A DNA stretch of 64,000 nucleotides from the NCBI RefSeq assembly GCF_902498785.1, contig NZ_LR701493.1:1-64000 (forward strand). The letters run 5' to 3'. The notes under the pieces are model-generated. The model did not search any database, had not been told where the DNA came from, and was given only the letters and a program-made list of their open reading frames with translations. Both the position numbers and the translations under genes were made by a program. Below, piece by piece: positions 51,601 through 60,437 of this stretch (positions are counted from its first letter, which is position 1; each line of letters begins with the position of its first letter). The stretch comes from Sphingomonas sp. EC-HK361. Its GTDB lineage: Bacteria; Pseudomonadota; Alphaproteobacteria; Sphingomonadales; Sphingomonadaceae.

Positions 51601-53152
51601 CATCTCGCCGCCGCCGCACCACGACATCTATTCGATCGAAGACATCGCCCAGCTCATCTACGACCTGAAGCAGATCAACCCGCGCGCGCGGGTCTGCGTG
51701 AAGCTCGTCAGCTCGGCCGGAATCGGCACCGTCGCGGCGGGGGTGGCGAAGGCGCATGCCGACGTCATCCTCGTCTCGGGCCATGTCGGCGGCACGGGCG
51801 CTTCCCCGCAGACCAGCATCAAATATGCGGGCACACCATGGGAAATGGGGCTGTCCGAGGTCAATCAGACGCTGACCCTCAACGGCCTGCGCGGTCGGGT
51901 GAAGCTGCGCACCGACGGTGGGCTGAAGACCGGGCGCGACATCGTCATTGCCGCGATCCTCGGCGCCGAGGAGTTCGGGATCGGGACGCTGAGCCTCGTC
52001 GCGATGGGCTGCATCATGGTGCGCCAGTGCCATTCGAACACCTGCCCGGTCGGCGTCTGCACCCAGGACGAGCGGCTGCGCGCGAAGTTCGGCGGCAGCC
52101 CGGAAAAGGTCATCAACCTGATGACCTTCATCGCCGAGGAAGTGCGCGACATCCTTGCGCGGCTCGGCGTTCGCAGCCTCGACGAAGTCATCGGACGCAC
52201 CGAACTGCTCCGCCAGGTCAGCCGCGGCGCCGAGCATCTCGACGACCTCGACTTGAACCCGATCCTGGCCAAGGTCGATGCCGATGACGACCAGCGGCGG
52301 TTCAGTCTGACCACATGGCGCAACGCCGTGCCCGACAGCCTCGATGCGCAGATCATCAAGGATGCCGCCGCGGTCTTCTCGCGCGGCGAGAAGATGCAGC
52401 TGACCTATTCGGTGCGCAACACCCACCGCGCGGTCGGCACCCGGCTGTCGAGCGAGATCACGCGGACCTTCGGCATGGCGAAGCTGGCGGACGGGCATGT
52501 CACCGTGCGGCTGCGCGGCAGTGCGGGGCAGAGTCTCGGCGCGTTCCTGTGCAAGGGCATCACGCTCGAGGTGTTCGGCGATGCCAACGACTATGTCGGC
52601 AAGGGGCTGTCCGGCGGCACGATCATCGTGCGGCCTGCGGTGTCCTCGCCGCTCGCCAGCCAGGACAATACGATCCTCGGCAACACGGTGCTCTACGGCG
52701 CGACCGCCGGGCGGCTGTTCGCGGCGGGGCAGGCGGGGGAGCGCTTTGCGGTGCGCAACTCGGGCGCTTCCGTCGTGGTCGAGGGCTGCGGCGCGAATGG
52801 CTGCGAATATATGACCGGCGGCGTCGCGGTGATTCTCGGCGAGGTCGGGCGCAATTTCGGCGCCGGCATGACCGGCGGCATGGCCTTTGTCTACGATCCC
52901 GATGGCTGCTTCGACAGCCGGGCAAACCCCGATTCGATCGTCTGGCAGCGCGTGGCCACGCTCCACTATGCGGACCTGCTCAAGACGTTCGTCGGGGATC
53001 ATGTCGCCGCGACCGACAGCAAGTGGGCCCGCGGGCTGATCGAGGATTGGGACCGCGCGGGGGGGCATTTCTGGCAGGTGGTGCCGAAGGAAATGCTGAC
53101 CCGGCTCGCGCATCCGCTCGACGATGCAGAGGCGCTCGTCGCGGCAGAATAG
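48632..53152 (+). CDS. gltB: Glutamate synthase large subunit
   Basis: The 1506-residue protein carries the class II glutaminase nucleophile cysteine after a short propeptide (C26 in FEGDACGVGL). The central, FMN and 3Fe-4S domains follow, with GEGGEDKARYQP, a KLVSSAGIGTVAAGVAKAHAD block and a CHSNTCPVGVCTQ cluster. The C-terminal glucan-like helix (GGTIIVRP..) is intact. It makes glutamate from glutamine and 2-oxoglutarate. The ATG at 48632 overlaps the HEPN gene by eight bases; an ATG at 48677 is also possible. Confidence 0.96.
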   Translation: MIDPGYPHTHLAEHGMYRPEFEGDACGVGLVAATDGRAARRVVQSAVDALKAVWHRGAVDADGKTGDGAGIHLDLPVRFFDDCVVASGHKVRPNRLAVGQIFLPRTDLGAQETCRTIVESAIIEAGYTIYGWRQVPVDVSVIGRKAQETRPEIEQIMIAGPMPDDMDADEFEKTLYLVRRRIEKRVIAAQISGFYVCSLSCRSIIYKGLFLAESLSVFYPDLTDQRFESRVAIFHQRYSTNTFPQWWLAQPFRCLAHNGEINTIRGNKNWMLSHEIKMASISFGEHSEDIKPVIPAGASDTAALDAVFEAICRSGRDAPTAKLMLVPEALDECSAVPGPHDAMYRYLASVMEPWDGPAALAMTDGRWAVAGMDRNALRPLRYTETADGLLIVGSESGMVVVPESTIVAKGRLGPGQMIAVDLAEGKLYHDREVKDRIAGEQDYAAMIGEFHTLADLPPAPEGSVASYDRAELARRQVAAGQTLEDMELILAPMVETGKEAIGSMGDDTPLAVISDKPRLISQFFRQNFSQVTNPALDPLRERHVMSLRTRFGNLANILDTEDRRERVLVLESPVLTGEHWARLKAHFGSSVAEIDCTFEAGGGPERLRAAIQRIRNQAEQAVREGRTELFLTDEAIDAERVAIPGVLAAAAVHTHLVRRGLRSYASVNVRTAECLDTHYYAVLIGVGATTVNAYLAEAAIADRHARGLFDDMALGECLKRHRVAIEEGLLKILSKMGIAVISSYRGGYNFEAVGLSRALVNDLFPGMPAKISGEGYASLHLNATLRHEAAFDPAVVTLPIGGFYRQRAGSETHAYSAQLMHLLQTAVATDSYTQYLQFSRGVSDLPPVYLRDLLEFNFPAEGVPVDQVEAITEIRKRFVTPGMSLGALSPEAHETLAIAMNRIGAKAVSGEGGEDKARYQPYDNGDNANSGVKQIASGRFGVTAEYLNACDEIEIKVAQGAKPGEGGQLPGFKVTEFIAKLRHATPGVTLISPPPHHDIYSIEDIAQLIYDLKQINPRARVCVKLVSSAGIGTVAAGVAKAHADVILVSGHVGGTGASPQTSIKYAGTPWEMGLSEVNQTLTLNGLRGRVKLRTDGGLKTGRDIVIAAILGAEEFGIGTLSLVAMGCIMVRQCHSNTCPVGVCTQDERLRAKFGGSPEKVINLMTFIAEEVRDILARLGVRSLDEVIGRTELLRQVSRGAEHLDDLDLNPILAKVDADDDQRRFSLTTWRNAVPDSLDAQIIKDAAAVFSRGEKMQLTYSVRNTHRAVGTRLSSEITRTFGMAKLADGHVTVRLRGSAGQSLGAFLCKGITLEVFGDANDYVGKGLSGGTIIVRPAVSSPLASQDNTILGNTVLYGATAGRLFAAGQAGERFAVRNSGASVVVEGCGANGCEYMTGGVAVILGEVGRNFGAGMTGGMAFVYDPDGCFDSRANPDSIVWQRVATLHYADLLKTFVGDHVAATDSKWARGLIEDWDRAGGHFWQVVPKEMLTRLAHPLDDAEALVAAE

Positions 53153-53235
53153 CCCGCGGACTCGCCGACAGACTCGATTGCCGGGCCGACTGGTGCTATG
53201 AGGCGGGACTGTCATCGCTTTTCAGGTGATCCGTC

Positions 53236-53658
53236 ATGCGTATCCTGTTCGCTGCTCCGCTCGTGCTCGCCGCAACGCCGGCCCTCGCGCATGAGGCGCC
53301 GCCGCCGCGTTTGCCCGATGCCCGCACCGCCGCGACGCTGCTGACCGACCCGCGCGTCCAGGATGCGCTCGCGACGCTGGTCACCCGGTTCAGCGATGCG
53401 CTGCTCGATACCCATGTCGGCCCGCTCGCCGCGCTCGATCCGGACAGTGACGTGGCGCCCGGCGATACGCTCGGCGACCTCGCGGCGCGGCGCGATCCGC
53501 ACTTCCGCCGGCATGTGTATGAGAATGCGCGGCGCACCGCCGACACCGCTGGCCGCACCGCCGGTGCCGCGGCGGCGATGTCGGACGAGCTTGCCGCTAC
53601 CGCCGCGCGGCTTCGCGGCGTCATCGACCACGCATCGTCCGGCCTAGACGACCGATAA
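53236..53658 (+). CDS. Secreted hypothetical protein
   Basis: The 140-residue protein has a clear signal peptide (MRILFAAPLVLAATPALA, cleaved before HE). The body is alpha-helical and charged: DARTAATLLTDPRVQDALATLVTRFSDALLDTHVG, and an Ala-rich end (AAAAMSDELAATAARLRGVI). I do not recognise a family. It follows gltB after an 83-base gap. Confidence 0.6.
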   Translation: MRILFAAPLVLAATPALAHEAPPPRLPDARTAATLLTDPRVQDALATLVTRFSDALLDTHVGPLAALDPDSDVAPGDTLGDLAARRDPHFRRHVYENARRTADTAGRTAGAAAAMSDELAATAARLRGVIDHASSGLDDR

Positions 53659-53709
53659 ATCGCGCAGGCCCCGCTGGACGCGGCGCGCGCCTGCGATAAA
53701 CAGGCGCGC

Positions 53710-54381
53710 ATGTGGCAACTCTATCAATTCCCGCTCTGCCCGTTCAGCCGCAAGGTCCGCACGCTCCTCAATGAAAAGGACGTCGGCTATGAGCTGGTGC
53801 GCGAGGCGCCGTGGGAGAAGCGCGACGAGTTCGTCGACCTGAACCCGGCGGGGCAAACCCCGGTCATGGCGGACAGCGCGCGCGGCACGCTGCTGATCGA
53901 TTCGATGGCGATCTGCGAATATTTCGAGGAGACGGTCGACAAGGCCGCGATGATCAACGGCACCGCGGCGAACCGCGCGGAAATTCGCCGGCTTGTCGCG
54001 TGGATCGACACGCAATTCTACCGCGACGTGACCGCGCCGCTGCTGCGCGAGCGGATGGAGAAACGCATCGTCCACCGCGCGACCCCCGATGCTGCGGCGC
54101 TGCGCGAGGCGATGAAGTCGGCGATCGGGCATCTCGACTATCTTGACTATCTGCTCGATCACCGCACCTGGATGGCGGGCGCGACGATCAGCCTCGCCGA
54201 TCTGGCGGCCGCTGCGCAGATCTCGATCGCGGATTATCTGGGCGGCGTGGACTGGAAGGGGCATGAACAGACCGCGCGCTGGTATCGCGGGATGAAATCG
54301 CGCCGTGCTTTCCGGCCGCTGCTCGCCGAGCGGATGAGCGGGATCGAGCCGCCGAAATATTACGAAGACCCGGATTTCTGA
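53710..54381 (+). CDS. Glutathione S-transferase family protein
   Basis: The 223-residue protein has the thioredoxin-like N-terminus with a CPFS redox-type motif (LYQFPLCPFSRKVRTLL, C10), NPAGQTPVMADSARGTLLIDSMAI and a C-terminal helical GST domain (LADLAAAAQISIADYLGG). CPFS resembles Beta- or Omega-type GSTs that form mixed disulphides. The substrate is unknown. It overlaps csaA by one base (TGATG). Confidence 0.9.
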   Translation: MWQLYQFPLCPFSRKVRTLLNEKDVGYELVREAPWEKRDEFVDLNPAGQTPVMADSARGTLLIDSMAICEYFEETVDKAAMINGTAANRAEIRRLVAWIDTQFYRDVTAPLLRERMEKRIVHRATPDAAALREAMKSAIGHLDYLDYLLDHRTWMAGATISLADLAAAAQISIADYLGGVDWKGHEQTARWYRGMKSRRAFRPLLAERMSGIEPPKYYEDPDF

Positions 54382-54752
54382 TGCATCTGGCGCACGATCC
54401 TGCGGCGCCCGCGGTGGAAACGACGACCTTCGACGATTTCCTGAAGGTCGACATCCGCATCGGCACGATCCTGTCCGCCGAGCCGTTCCCGCAGGCGCGC
54501 AAGCCCGCCTTCATCCTGACGATCGATTTCGGCAGCGGCGTGGGGGTGAAGAAGTCCTCGGCGCAGATCACCGAGCATTACACGCCGGAGACGTTGATCG
54601 GGCGGCAGGTGGCGGCGGTGGTCAACTTCGCGCCGCGCCAGATCGGGCCGATCATGTCCGAGGTGCTGACGCTGGGGTTTCCGGATGAGGACGGCGCGGT
54701 GGTGCTGTTCGCGCCGGACCAGCGGATGGAGAACGGCGCGCGGCTGTTCTGA
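54381..54752 (+). CDS. csaA: CsaA-like tRNA-binding-domain chaperone
   Basis: The 123-residue protein is a single tRNA-binding (OB-fold) domain: FDDFLKVDIRIGTILSAEPFPQARKPAFILTIDFG, then SSAQITEHYTPETLIGRQVAAVVNFAPRQIGPIMSEVLTLGF, ending QRMENGARLF. CsaA binds tRNA-like or exposed hydrophobic segments in protein export or folding. It is coupled to the GST gene by a one-base overlap. Confidence 0.93.
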   Translation: MHLAHDPAAPAVETTTFDDFLKVDIRIGTILSAEPFPQARKPAFILTIDFGSGVGVKKSSAQITEHYTPETLIGRQVAAVVNFAPRQIGPIMSEVLTLGFPDEDGAVVLFAPDQRMENGARLF

Positions 54753-55224
54753 GGTGGCTCTGTCCTACACCGGGCCTTTTGGGCGATAACCGATATCGCT
54801 CTTTCACATCGTCGATCCCCGCTGTCCTACAGCCCGCACTTTATGCAACGCGCAGGCGCGCCCGCACACGCGCCTAGGTGTCAACCGTGTCAACCTGCGT
54901 CGATATCCGGCGATAATACAGGGGTATAGGCCGGTGCCGACTCGCCGCGCCGCGGCGAAGCCGCCCTTCGGCTGCCTGCCAAGGCAGGCGCTCAGAACAC
55001 CTTTGCTCGGACCGCGCTTTTGCGCGTCGGCTGCGCCCGGAATGTAGGGCGGGCAGCCGCGCCGCCCTTGTGCAGGCACGCTTTTGCACCCATATCCACC
55101 GCGCTACAGTCGCATATCGACGGTCTTGGGTAGCTGCGGCTCCGCTTCCTTCTTTCCCTGCTGCGTGCGGCACCGGGCGTTCCGGCAGTCGAAACGCCCT
55201 ACGCAAACAAGAAGGACTATCCTC
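54753..55224. other. Intergenic repeat-rich region and 5' leader of the cold-shock gene
   Basis: No gene is seen in these 472 bases. CTGTCCTACA occurs twice (54760-54769 and 54822-54831), and GTGTCAACC is tandem (54878-54886 and 54887-54895). Several short GC stems follow (for example around 54950-55030). The right end should be the long untranslated leader typical of cold-shock genes, with GAAGGA (55211-55216) as ribosome site. Confidence 0.55.
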
Positions 55225-55437
55225 ATGGCCCAGACCGGCACCGTGAAATTTTTCAACAACGACAAGGGCTTCGGCTTCATTGCGCCCGATGGCGGCGGCA
55301 ATGACGCGTTCGTCCACATCTCCGCCGTCGAGCGCGCCGGCATGGTCACGTTGAACCAGAACCAGCGCGTGAATTACGAGATGGAAGAAGATCGTCGCGG
55401 TCGCTCGAGCGCGGTAAACCTCTCGCCGGCCGAGTAA
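55225..55437 (+). CDS. Cold-shock protein (CspA family)
   Basis: The 70-residue single-domain cold-shock protein has RNP1 KGFGFI and RNP2-like AFVHISAV, preceded by TGTVKFFNNDKG. It binds single-stranded RNA/DNA as an RNA chaperone. A long upstream leader is consistent with thermosensing regulation. A hairpin terminator follows. Confidence 0.95.
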   Translation: MAQTGTVKFFNNDKGFGFIAPDGGGNDAFVHISAVERAGMVTLNQNQRVNYEMEEDRRGRSSAVNLSPAE

Positions 55438-55446
55438 TCGGATACG

Positions 55447-55473
55447 GGGCGGCGTGGATTGGCCCCGCCGCCC
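55447..55473 (+). terminator. Terminator of the cold-shock gene
   Basis: GGGCGGCG (55447-55454) pairs with CGCCGCCC (55466-55473), followed by TTCTTCATTT. The gene stops 10 bases before. Confidence 0.75.
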
Positions 55474-55499
55474 TTCTTCATTTCAGACAGGAGCCCCGC

Positions 55500-55709
55500 A
55501 TGGCCGACGATCCCAGCACCTTTCGCGCCCGCGCCGCAGCCGAGCAGGCCAATGCGGATGCAGCGGCGCTCGACAATGTGCGGGAGCGCTGCGAACGCGC
55601 CGCCAAGGCCTGGACCGAAATGGCCGATCGCGCCGAACGCACCCAGGCGCAGCGGCATGCACGCGAAGCGGCGAGCGTCGCCGCGCGCGAGGCGGTCGTC
55701 GCTGAGTAG
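55500..55709 (+). CDS. Small Ala-rich coiled-coil hypothetical protein
   Basis: The 69-residue product (MADDPSTFRARAAAEQANADAAALDNVRERCERA) is almost wholly helical, Ala/Arg/Glu rich, with heptad-like spacing. The start is served by AGGAG (55489-55493) upstream. No family recognised. It lies behind the cold-shock terminator. Confidence 0.6.
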   Translation: MADDPSTFRARAAAEQANADAAALDNVRERCERAAKAWTEMADRAERTQAQRHAREAASVAAREAVVAE

Positions 55710-55787
55710 GCGGCGCCTGATCCGCTTCAACTGAACTTTCATTTCCGTTGGCTTCGAGCGTAGATCGAGCCTGTCGAGATCGCAGTC

Positions 55788-55814
55788 GAGAAGCGTTCTC
55801 GACAAACGCTTCTC
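55788..55814. terminator. Hairpin between convergent genes
   Basis: GAGAAGCGTT (55788-55797) pairs with AACGCTTCTC (55805-55814) around CTCGACA. It sits between the small helical-protein gene (plus) and the SDR gene (minus), so it can end both transcripts. Confidence 0.6.
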
Positions 55815-55857
55815 GGCTTCGCTCGAAGCTGCTCGAACCAAACGGTTGAGATTGGAC

Positions 55858-56646
55858 CTACGCGTCGATGCTCGTCCCCAGCGCCGCATTGACCAGCCCG
55901 CCATCACACACGATCGTGTCGCCGACGATGTAGTCACCGGCCCGGCTCGCAAGGAAGATCGCGGTGCCGGCCATGTCGGATTCGTCGCCGATCCGCTTCG
56001 CCGGGATGCCCTGCGCCACCTCGTCGCCGTGATCGCGTGCCGCGCGGTTCATCTCGCTCGCGAAGGCGCCGGGCGCGATCGAGGTCACGTTGATCGAATC
56101 CTTGATGAGCCGCGCCGCCAGCCGCTTGGTCAGGTAGATCAGCGCCGATTTCGACGCGTGATAGCTGTAGGTATCCCACGGATTGAGCCGCAGCCCGTCG
56201 ATCGAGGTGATGTTGATGACCTTGGCGGGCTGCGCGCGGGTTCCGGCGGCCTTCAGCATCGGGTGGAGGGCCTGGGTCAGGAAGAAGGGCGACTTCACGT
56301 TCAGGTCCATGACCTTGTCCCAGCCGCTTTCCGGAAACTCCTCGAACGGCACGCCCCAGGCCGCGCCCGCATTGTTGACGAGGATGTCGAGCCTGTCCTC
56401 ATGCTCGGCGAGCTTCGCGGCGAGTGCCTTGCAGCCATCGACGGTCGAGACGTCCTGCGGCAGCGCGATGCAGTTCGGACCGAGCTCGGCCACGGTGTCC
56501 TCGCACGCCGCGGCCTTTCGCGACGAGATATAGACCTTCGCCCCCTGCGCGATGAACCCTGCCGCGATCATCTTGCCGATACCCCGGCTGCCCCCGGTAA
56601 CGAGCGCGACCCGGCCGTCGAGCCGGAATAGGTTGGCGGTGTCCAT
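55858..56646 (-). CDS. Short-chain dehydrogenase/reductase (SDR)
   Basis: The 262-residue SDR has the cofactor loop TGGSRGIG near the N-terminus, LVNNAGAAWG, the catalytic serine in INITSIDG and YHASK (Tyr-x-x-x-Lys). The ATG at 56646 is preceded by GGGAGA. It lies 11 bases downstream of the acyl-CoA dehydrogenase gene on the same strand. The two likely act in a shared oxidation of an acyl-CoA or alcohol substrate. The open frame continues far upstream to 57060 inside the dehydrogenase gene, which is a shadow. Confidence 0.9.
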   Translation of the reverse strand: MDTANLFRLDGRVALVTGGSRGIGKMIAAGFIAQGAKVYISSRKAAACEDTVAELGPNCIALPQDVSTVDGCKALAAKLAEHEDRLDILVNNAGAAWGVPFEEFPESGWDKVMDLNVKSPFFLTQALHPMLKAAGTRAQPAKVINITSIDGLRLNPWDTYSYHASKSALIYLTKRLAARLIKDSINVTSIAPGAFASEMNRAARDHGDEVAQGIPAKRIGDESDMAGTAIFLASRAGDYIVGDTIVCDGGLVNAALGTSIDA

Positions 56647-56657
56647 GTCTTCTCTCC

Positions 56658-57818
56658 CTAACCGCCACGCTTCATCGTTTCGCGGGCGATGATGATCTGC
56701 TGGATCTGGCTGGTGCCTTCGTAGATGCGGAACAGCCGCACGTCGCGGTACAGCCGCTCGATCCCGTAATCGGCGATATAGCCCGCCCCGCCGAAGATCT
56801 GGACCGCGCGGTCGGCGACGCGGCCGACCATTTCGGAGGCGAAGTATTTGGCCGCGGCCGATTCCATGACGACATCCTCGCCGCGGTCTTTCCGGTCGGC
56901 GGTTTCGAGCACGAGGGCGCGCGCGGCGAGCGCTTCGGTCTTCGAATCCGCGATCATCGCCTGGATCAGCTGGTGCTCGGCGATCGGCTTGCCGAATTGG
57001 TTGCGCGTCCCCGCATAGGCGACGCAATCGGCGATCAGGCGCTCGGCAACGCCGACGCACACAGCCGCGATGTGGAGCCGCCCGCGGTCGAGGACGCGCA
57101 TCGCGATCTTGAAGCCCTCGCCCTCTTCGCCCAGCCGGTTGACGGCGGGGACAGGAACATCGTCGAAGACGACGTCGGCGACCTTCGCGCCCCTCTGTCC
57201 CATCTTCTTTTCCGGCTCACCGATCGAGACGCCGGGCAGATCGCGGGGCACGAGAAAGGCGGAGACGCCGCGCCCGCCCACTTCCTTGCCGGTGCGCGCC
57301 ATGACGGTGAACAGGTCCGCCTTGTCGGCGTTGGTGATGTAGCGCTTCGTGCCCGACAGGCGATACACGTCGCCGCCATTTTTGTCCTTGGCCAGCACCG
57401 CGCGGGTCTTCACGCTGCCGGAATCGGAGCCGACATCGGGTTCGGTGAGCGCGAAGCTGGTGACGACCTCCCCACTCGCGATCCGCGGCAGCCACTGCGC
57501 CTTCTGCTCCGCGTTCCCCGCCATCACCAGGCCCTGCGATCCGATCCCGACATTGGTGCCGAAGCTGGAGCGGAACGCCGGGGTCGTGCGCCCCAGCTCG
57601 ATCGCGACACGCGCCTCCTCGGCCATCGTCAGGCCGAGCCCGCCATGCTCCTCCGCGATCGACAGGCCGAACAGCCCCATGGCTTTCATCTCGTCGATCA
57701 CGTCGGCGGGGATCGCGTCGTCGGCCTCGACCTGCGCCTCCAGCGGCCGGAGGCGGTCGGTGACGAAGCGGCGGACCTGATCGATCAGCGCGTCGAAGGT
57801 TTCGGGATCGAGGGCCAT
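56658..57818 (-). CDS. Acyl-CoA dehydrogenase
   Basis: The enzyme begins MALDPETFDALIDQVRRFV. It shows the family motifs TSFALTEPDVGSDSG (FAD/substrate), a middle beta domain with KRYITNADKADLFTV, and a C-terminal QIFGGAGYIADYGIERLYRDVR with YEGTSQIQQIIIAR. It is about 386 residues; an ATG at 57830 adds four residues, and GGAG lies between the candidates' upstream bases. It oxidises an acyl-CoA to the enoyl-CoA in fatty-acid-type catabolism. It is transcribed with the SDR gene. Confidence 0.93.
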   Translation of the reverse strand: MALDPETFDALIDQVRRFVTDRLRPLEAQVEADDAIPADVIDEMKAMGLFGLSIAEEHGGLGLTMAEEARVAIELGRTTPAFRSSFGTNVGIGSQGLVMAGNAEQKAQWLPRIASGEVVTSFALTEPDVGSDSGSVKTRAVLAKDKNGGDVYRLSGTKRYITNADKADLFTVMARTGKEVGGRGVSAFLVPRDLPGVSIGEPEKKMGQRGAKVADVVFDDVPVPAVNRLGEEGEGFKIAMRVLDRGRLHIAAVCVGVAERLIADCVAYAGTRNQFGKPIAEHQLIQAMIADSKTEALAARALVLETADRKDRGEDVVMESAAAKYFASEMVGRVADRAVQIFGGAGYIADYGIERLYRDVRLFRIYEGTSQIQQIIIARETMKRGG

Positions 57819-57979
57819 CGGGGCATCCATCTCCTGTGCGTCGGCGTCAGCCCTAGCCAGACCCGCCGTCGGCGACAAGCGCCCTACCGTGTTTTCGAAG
57901 GAACGCAGATTGACGGTTGCAGGCCCCATACTATGCTGTCCAAAATAGAAAAATCAGTCCGGGTTATCAGGAGAGTGAC

Positions 57980-58807
57980 ATGCGCTTTGCGGGCAAGCGC
58001 GCCGTCGTTACCGGCGGCGCATCGGGCATCGGACGCGCGACGGTCGATCGGCTCGTCTCCGAAGGCGCCGAGGTTTGGATCGGCGATATCGACGAGGGTG
58101 CTGCGAACGACATGGTCGCGACTTCGAACGGCCGCATCCATTTCCGCCGCACCGACGTGACCGATGCCGAGGCGATCCGGGCGCTGATCGAGGAGGCGGA
58201 CGCTGCGGGCGGGCTCGACATCCTGTTCAACAATGCCGGCGCGGGAGGCGCGCGCGAACCGATCGGCGAGGTCGCGCCTGAGGATTGGGACCGCACCCAG
58301 GCGCTGTTGCTGCGATCGGTCGCGATGGGCATCCGCTATGCAGCCCCGCTGATGACCGCGCGCGGCGGCGGGGCGATCGTCAACACGTCGAGCGTCTCGG
58401 CACTCGGCACCGGGTATGCGCCGACCGCCTATTCCACCGCGAAAGCCGGGGTGCTGCACCTGACGAAGCTCGCCGCGGCCGATCTCGCACGGCACAATAT
58501 CCGGGTGAACGCGGTCGTGCCCGGCTTCATCATGACCAACATCTTCACCCGGCATCTGGAGGTGCCCGAAGACAAGCGCGCCCAGGCGAACGGCATGATC
58601 GCGCACGTCGCCGCCGATTCGCAGCCCATCCGCCGGGCGGGGCGGCCGGAGGACATTGCCGCCGCTGTCGCCTATCTGGCGAGCGACGATGCCGCGTTCG
58701 TGACGGGCACGTCGATCCTCGTCGATGGCGGGCTGACGATCGGCACGCGCGGGAGTTGGGACCCAGCCGCGCCGTCGCTGTTCTCCGCATTAGAAGCGTT
58801 CCAGTGA
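57980..58807 (+). CDS. Short-chain dehydrogenase/reductase
   Basis: The 275-residue SDR has TGGASGIG, an FNNAGAGG block, the catalytic VNTSSVSA and YSTAK, and the cofactor tail GTSILVDGGLTIG. AGGAGAG lies just upstream. It is divergent from the acyl-CoA dehydrogenase/SDR pair and followed directly by an MFS symporter. The substrate is unknown. Confidence 0.92.
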   Translation: MRFAGKRAVVTGGASGIGRATVDRLVSEGAEVWIGDIDEGAANDMVATSNGRIHFRRTDVTDAEAIRALIEEADAAGGLDILFNNAGAGGAREPIGEVAPEDWDRTQALLLRSVAMGIRYAAPLMTARGGGAIVNTSSVSALGTGYAPTAYSTAKAGVLHLTKLAAADLARHNIRVNAVVPGFIMTNIFTRHLEVPEDKRAQANGMIAHVAADSQPIRRAGRPEDIAAAVAYLASDDAAFVTGTSILVDGGLTIGTRGSWDPAAPSLFSALEAFQ

Positions 58808-60270
58808 TGGCGAGCGTGGCGGCGAGCCCCGTAAACGTCCCGCCCCGGCGCCGGCTCTTGAACCGGACGATGGCGAGCTACGGCTTCGGCGCGGTCGCAT
58901 ACGGCGTGAAGGATTCCGGGTTCGGCACGTTCCTGCTGCTCTTCTACAATCAGGTCGTCGGCTTGCCGTCTGCGACGGTCGGGCTCGTCGTGATGCTGGC
59001 CCTGCTGGCGGACGCGATGATCGATCCGGCGGTCGGCTTCTTCTCGGATCGGACGCGCAGCCGTTGGGGGCGGCGGCATCCCTGGATGTATGCGTCGGCG
59101 CTGCCGATCGCGATCGGCTGGATTGCGCTGTGGAACCCGCCGGCGCTCTCGGAGCCGATGACACTGTTCTGGCTGTTCGTGTGCGCGGTCATCACGCGCA
59201 GCGCGGTCAGCTGCTACGAAGTCCCCTCGGTCGCGCTGACGCCGGAACTCACCGCCGATTATGACGAGCGCACGCGGATCATGGCGTATCGCTATCTGTT
59301 CGGCTGGGCGGGCGGCCTCAGCATGCTCGTGTCGGCGTATCTCTATTTCCTCGCGCCCGCGAATGGTGGCCTGCTGAGCCGATCGGGCTACGGCGCGTTC
59401 GGCATCACCGGCGCGGTGCTGATGGTCATCGCGATCCTGGTGTCGGCGCTCGGCACGCATCACGAGATCGGGAACCTGCCCAAACCCGCGATCATTCGCG
59501 GCACGCTGCGCGACAGCTTCAACGAATTGCGCGAGACGTTGAAGAACCGGGCCTTTGCGATCCTGATGCTGGCGGGGGTCTGTGCCTATACCGTGCAGGG
59601 GATCAGCTACGCGATGTCGAACTACCTCTACACTTATGTGTGGGGAATCAAGGGCAACACCTTCGCCTATGTGACGGTGGCGCTGTTCGTCGGGGTGATC
59701 GGCGCCTTCGTTGCGGCGCCCCGGATCGGCGCGCACGGTAACAAGGCGCGGTGGGCGATGCTGGCGGTGCTGCTGGCGGCGGCGCTGAATACCGCGCCCT
59801 ATTGGCTGAGGCTGGTGGGCGGGTTCGCCGCGGTCGGCAGTCCGGCGATGCTGCCCGCGCTGCTGGGGTGCTTCATCCTTGGCACCGCCTGCTCGGTGAC
59901 GGGGTTCATCCTCGGCGCGTCGATGATGGCGGATGTCGTGGAGGATTCGGAAGTGCGGACCGGGCGGCGGTCGGAAGGCGTCTTCTTCGCCGGATCGTTC
60001 TTCGTGCAGAAATGCACATCGGGGATCGGGATCTTCATCGCCGGCGCGATTCTGGCCTTTGCCGGCTTTCCGGCCAAGGCCGTGCCCGGACAGGTCCCGG
60101 AAGCGACGATCGACCGGCTGACGATCATCTATGCCGGCACGTGGGTGACGATCGCCTGCTTCGCTGCGTTCTTCTTCTTCCGCTTCCCCTTCGGCCGTGC
60201 CGAGCACGAGGCGCGGCTCGCGGCGCTGGCGGGCGCGGCGTCGGTCGATGCGGCACCACGCAAATTCTAG
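58807..60270 (+). CDS. MFS transporter of the GPH (MelB-like) symporter type
   Basis: The 487-residue protein has about twelve membrane segments. Its N-terminal region (YGVKDSGFGTFLLLFYNQVVGLP, DPAVGFFSDRTRSRWGRRHPWMY) is characteristic of glycoside-pentoside-hexuronide cation symporters, where the DRTRS..GRR loop is conserved. It probably imports a substrate used by the SDR upstream. It overlaps that gene by one base (TGATG). Confidence 0.92.
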   Translation: MASVAASPVNVPPRRRLLNRTMASYGFGAVAYGVKDSGFGTFLLLFYNQVVGLPSATVGLVVMLALLADAMIDPAVGFFSDRTRSRWGRRHPWMYASALPIAIGWIALWNPPALSEPMTLFWLFVCAVITRSAVSCYEVPSVALTPELTADYDERTRIMAYRYLFGWAGGLSMLVSAYLYFLAPANGGLLSRSGYGAFGITGAVLMVIAILVSALGTHHEIGNLPKPAIIRGTLRDSFNELRETLKNRAFAILMLAGVCAYTVQGISYAMSNYLYTYVWGIKGNTFAYVTVALFVGVIGAFVAAPRIGAHGNKARWAMLAVLLAAALNTAPYWLRLVGGFAAVGSPAMLPALLGCFILGTACSVTGFILGASMMADVVEDSEVRTGRRSEGVFFAGSFFVQKCTSGIGIFIAGAILAFAGFPAKAVPGQVPEATIDRLTIIYAGTWVTIACFAAFFFFRFPFGRAEHEARLAALAGAASVDAAPRKF

Positions 60271-60437
60271 CGATTCGCGCTGAGGAGAACCGCAAGATAT
60301 GGCCGTGACGCTGACCGGTCGCACCGTTCATCGCCGCGCAAACACCGCTGGCCGGAATTGGTTCCCACGGCTCTTTTCTTGTTAACCGTCCCCCCGTAGC
60401 CAACCTCAACAGTCATTCGCGGCCTTTGGGGGGCTCA

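Noticed and set aside
48608..53215. 1535-codon minus-strand open frame opposite gltB
   Set aside because: A GC-driven shadow of gltB; residue composition is Arg/His/Gly-rich without motifs.
58672..60324. 550-codon minus-strand open frame opposite the MFS gene
   Set aside because: Arg/Asp-rich low-complexity frame with no membrane segments; shadow of the transporter.
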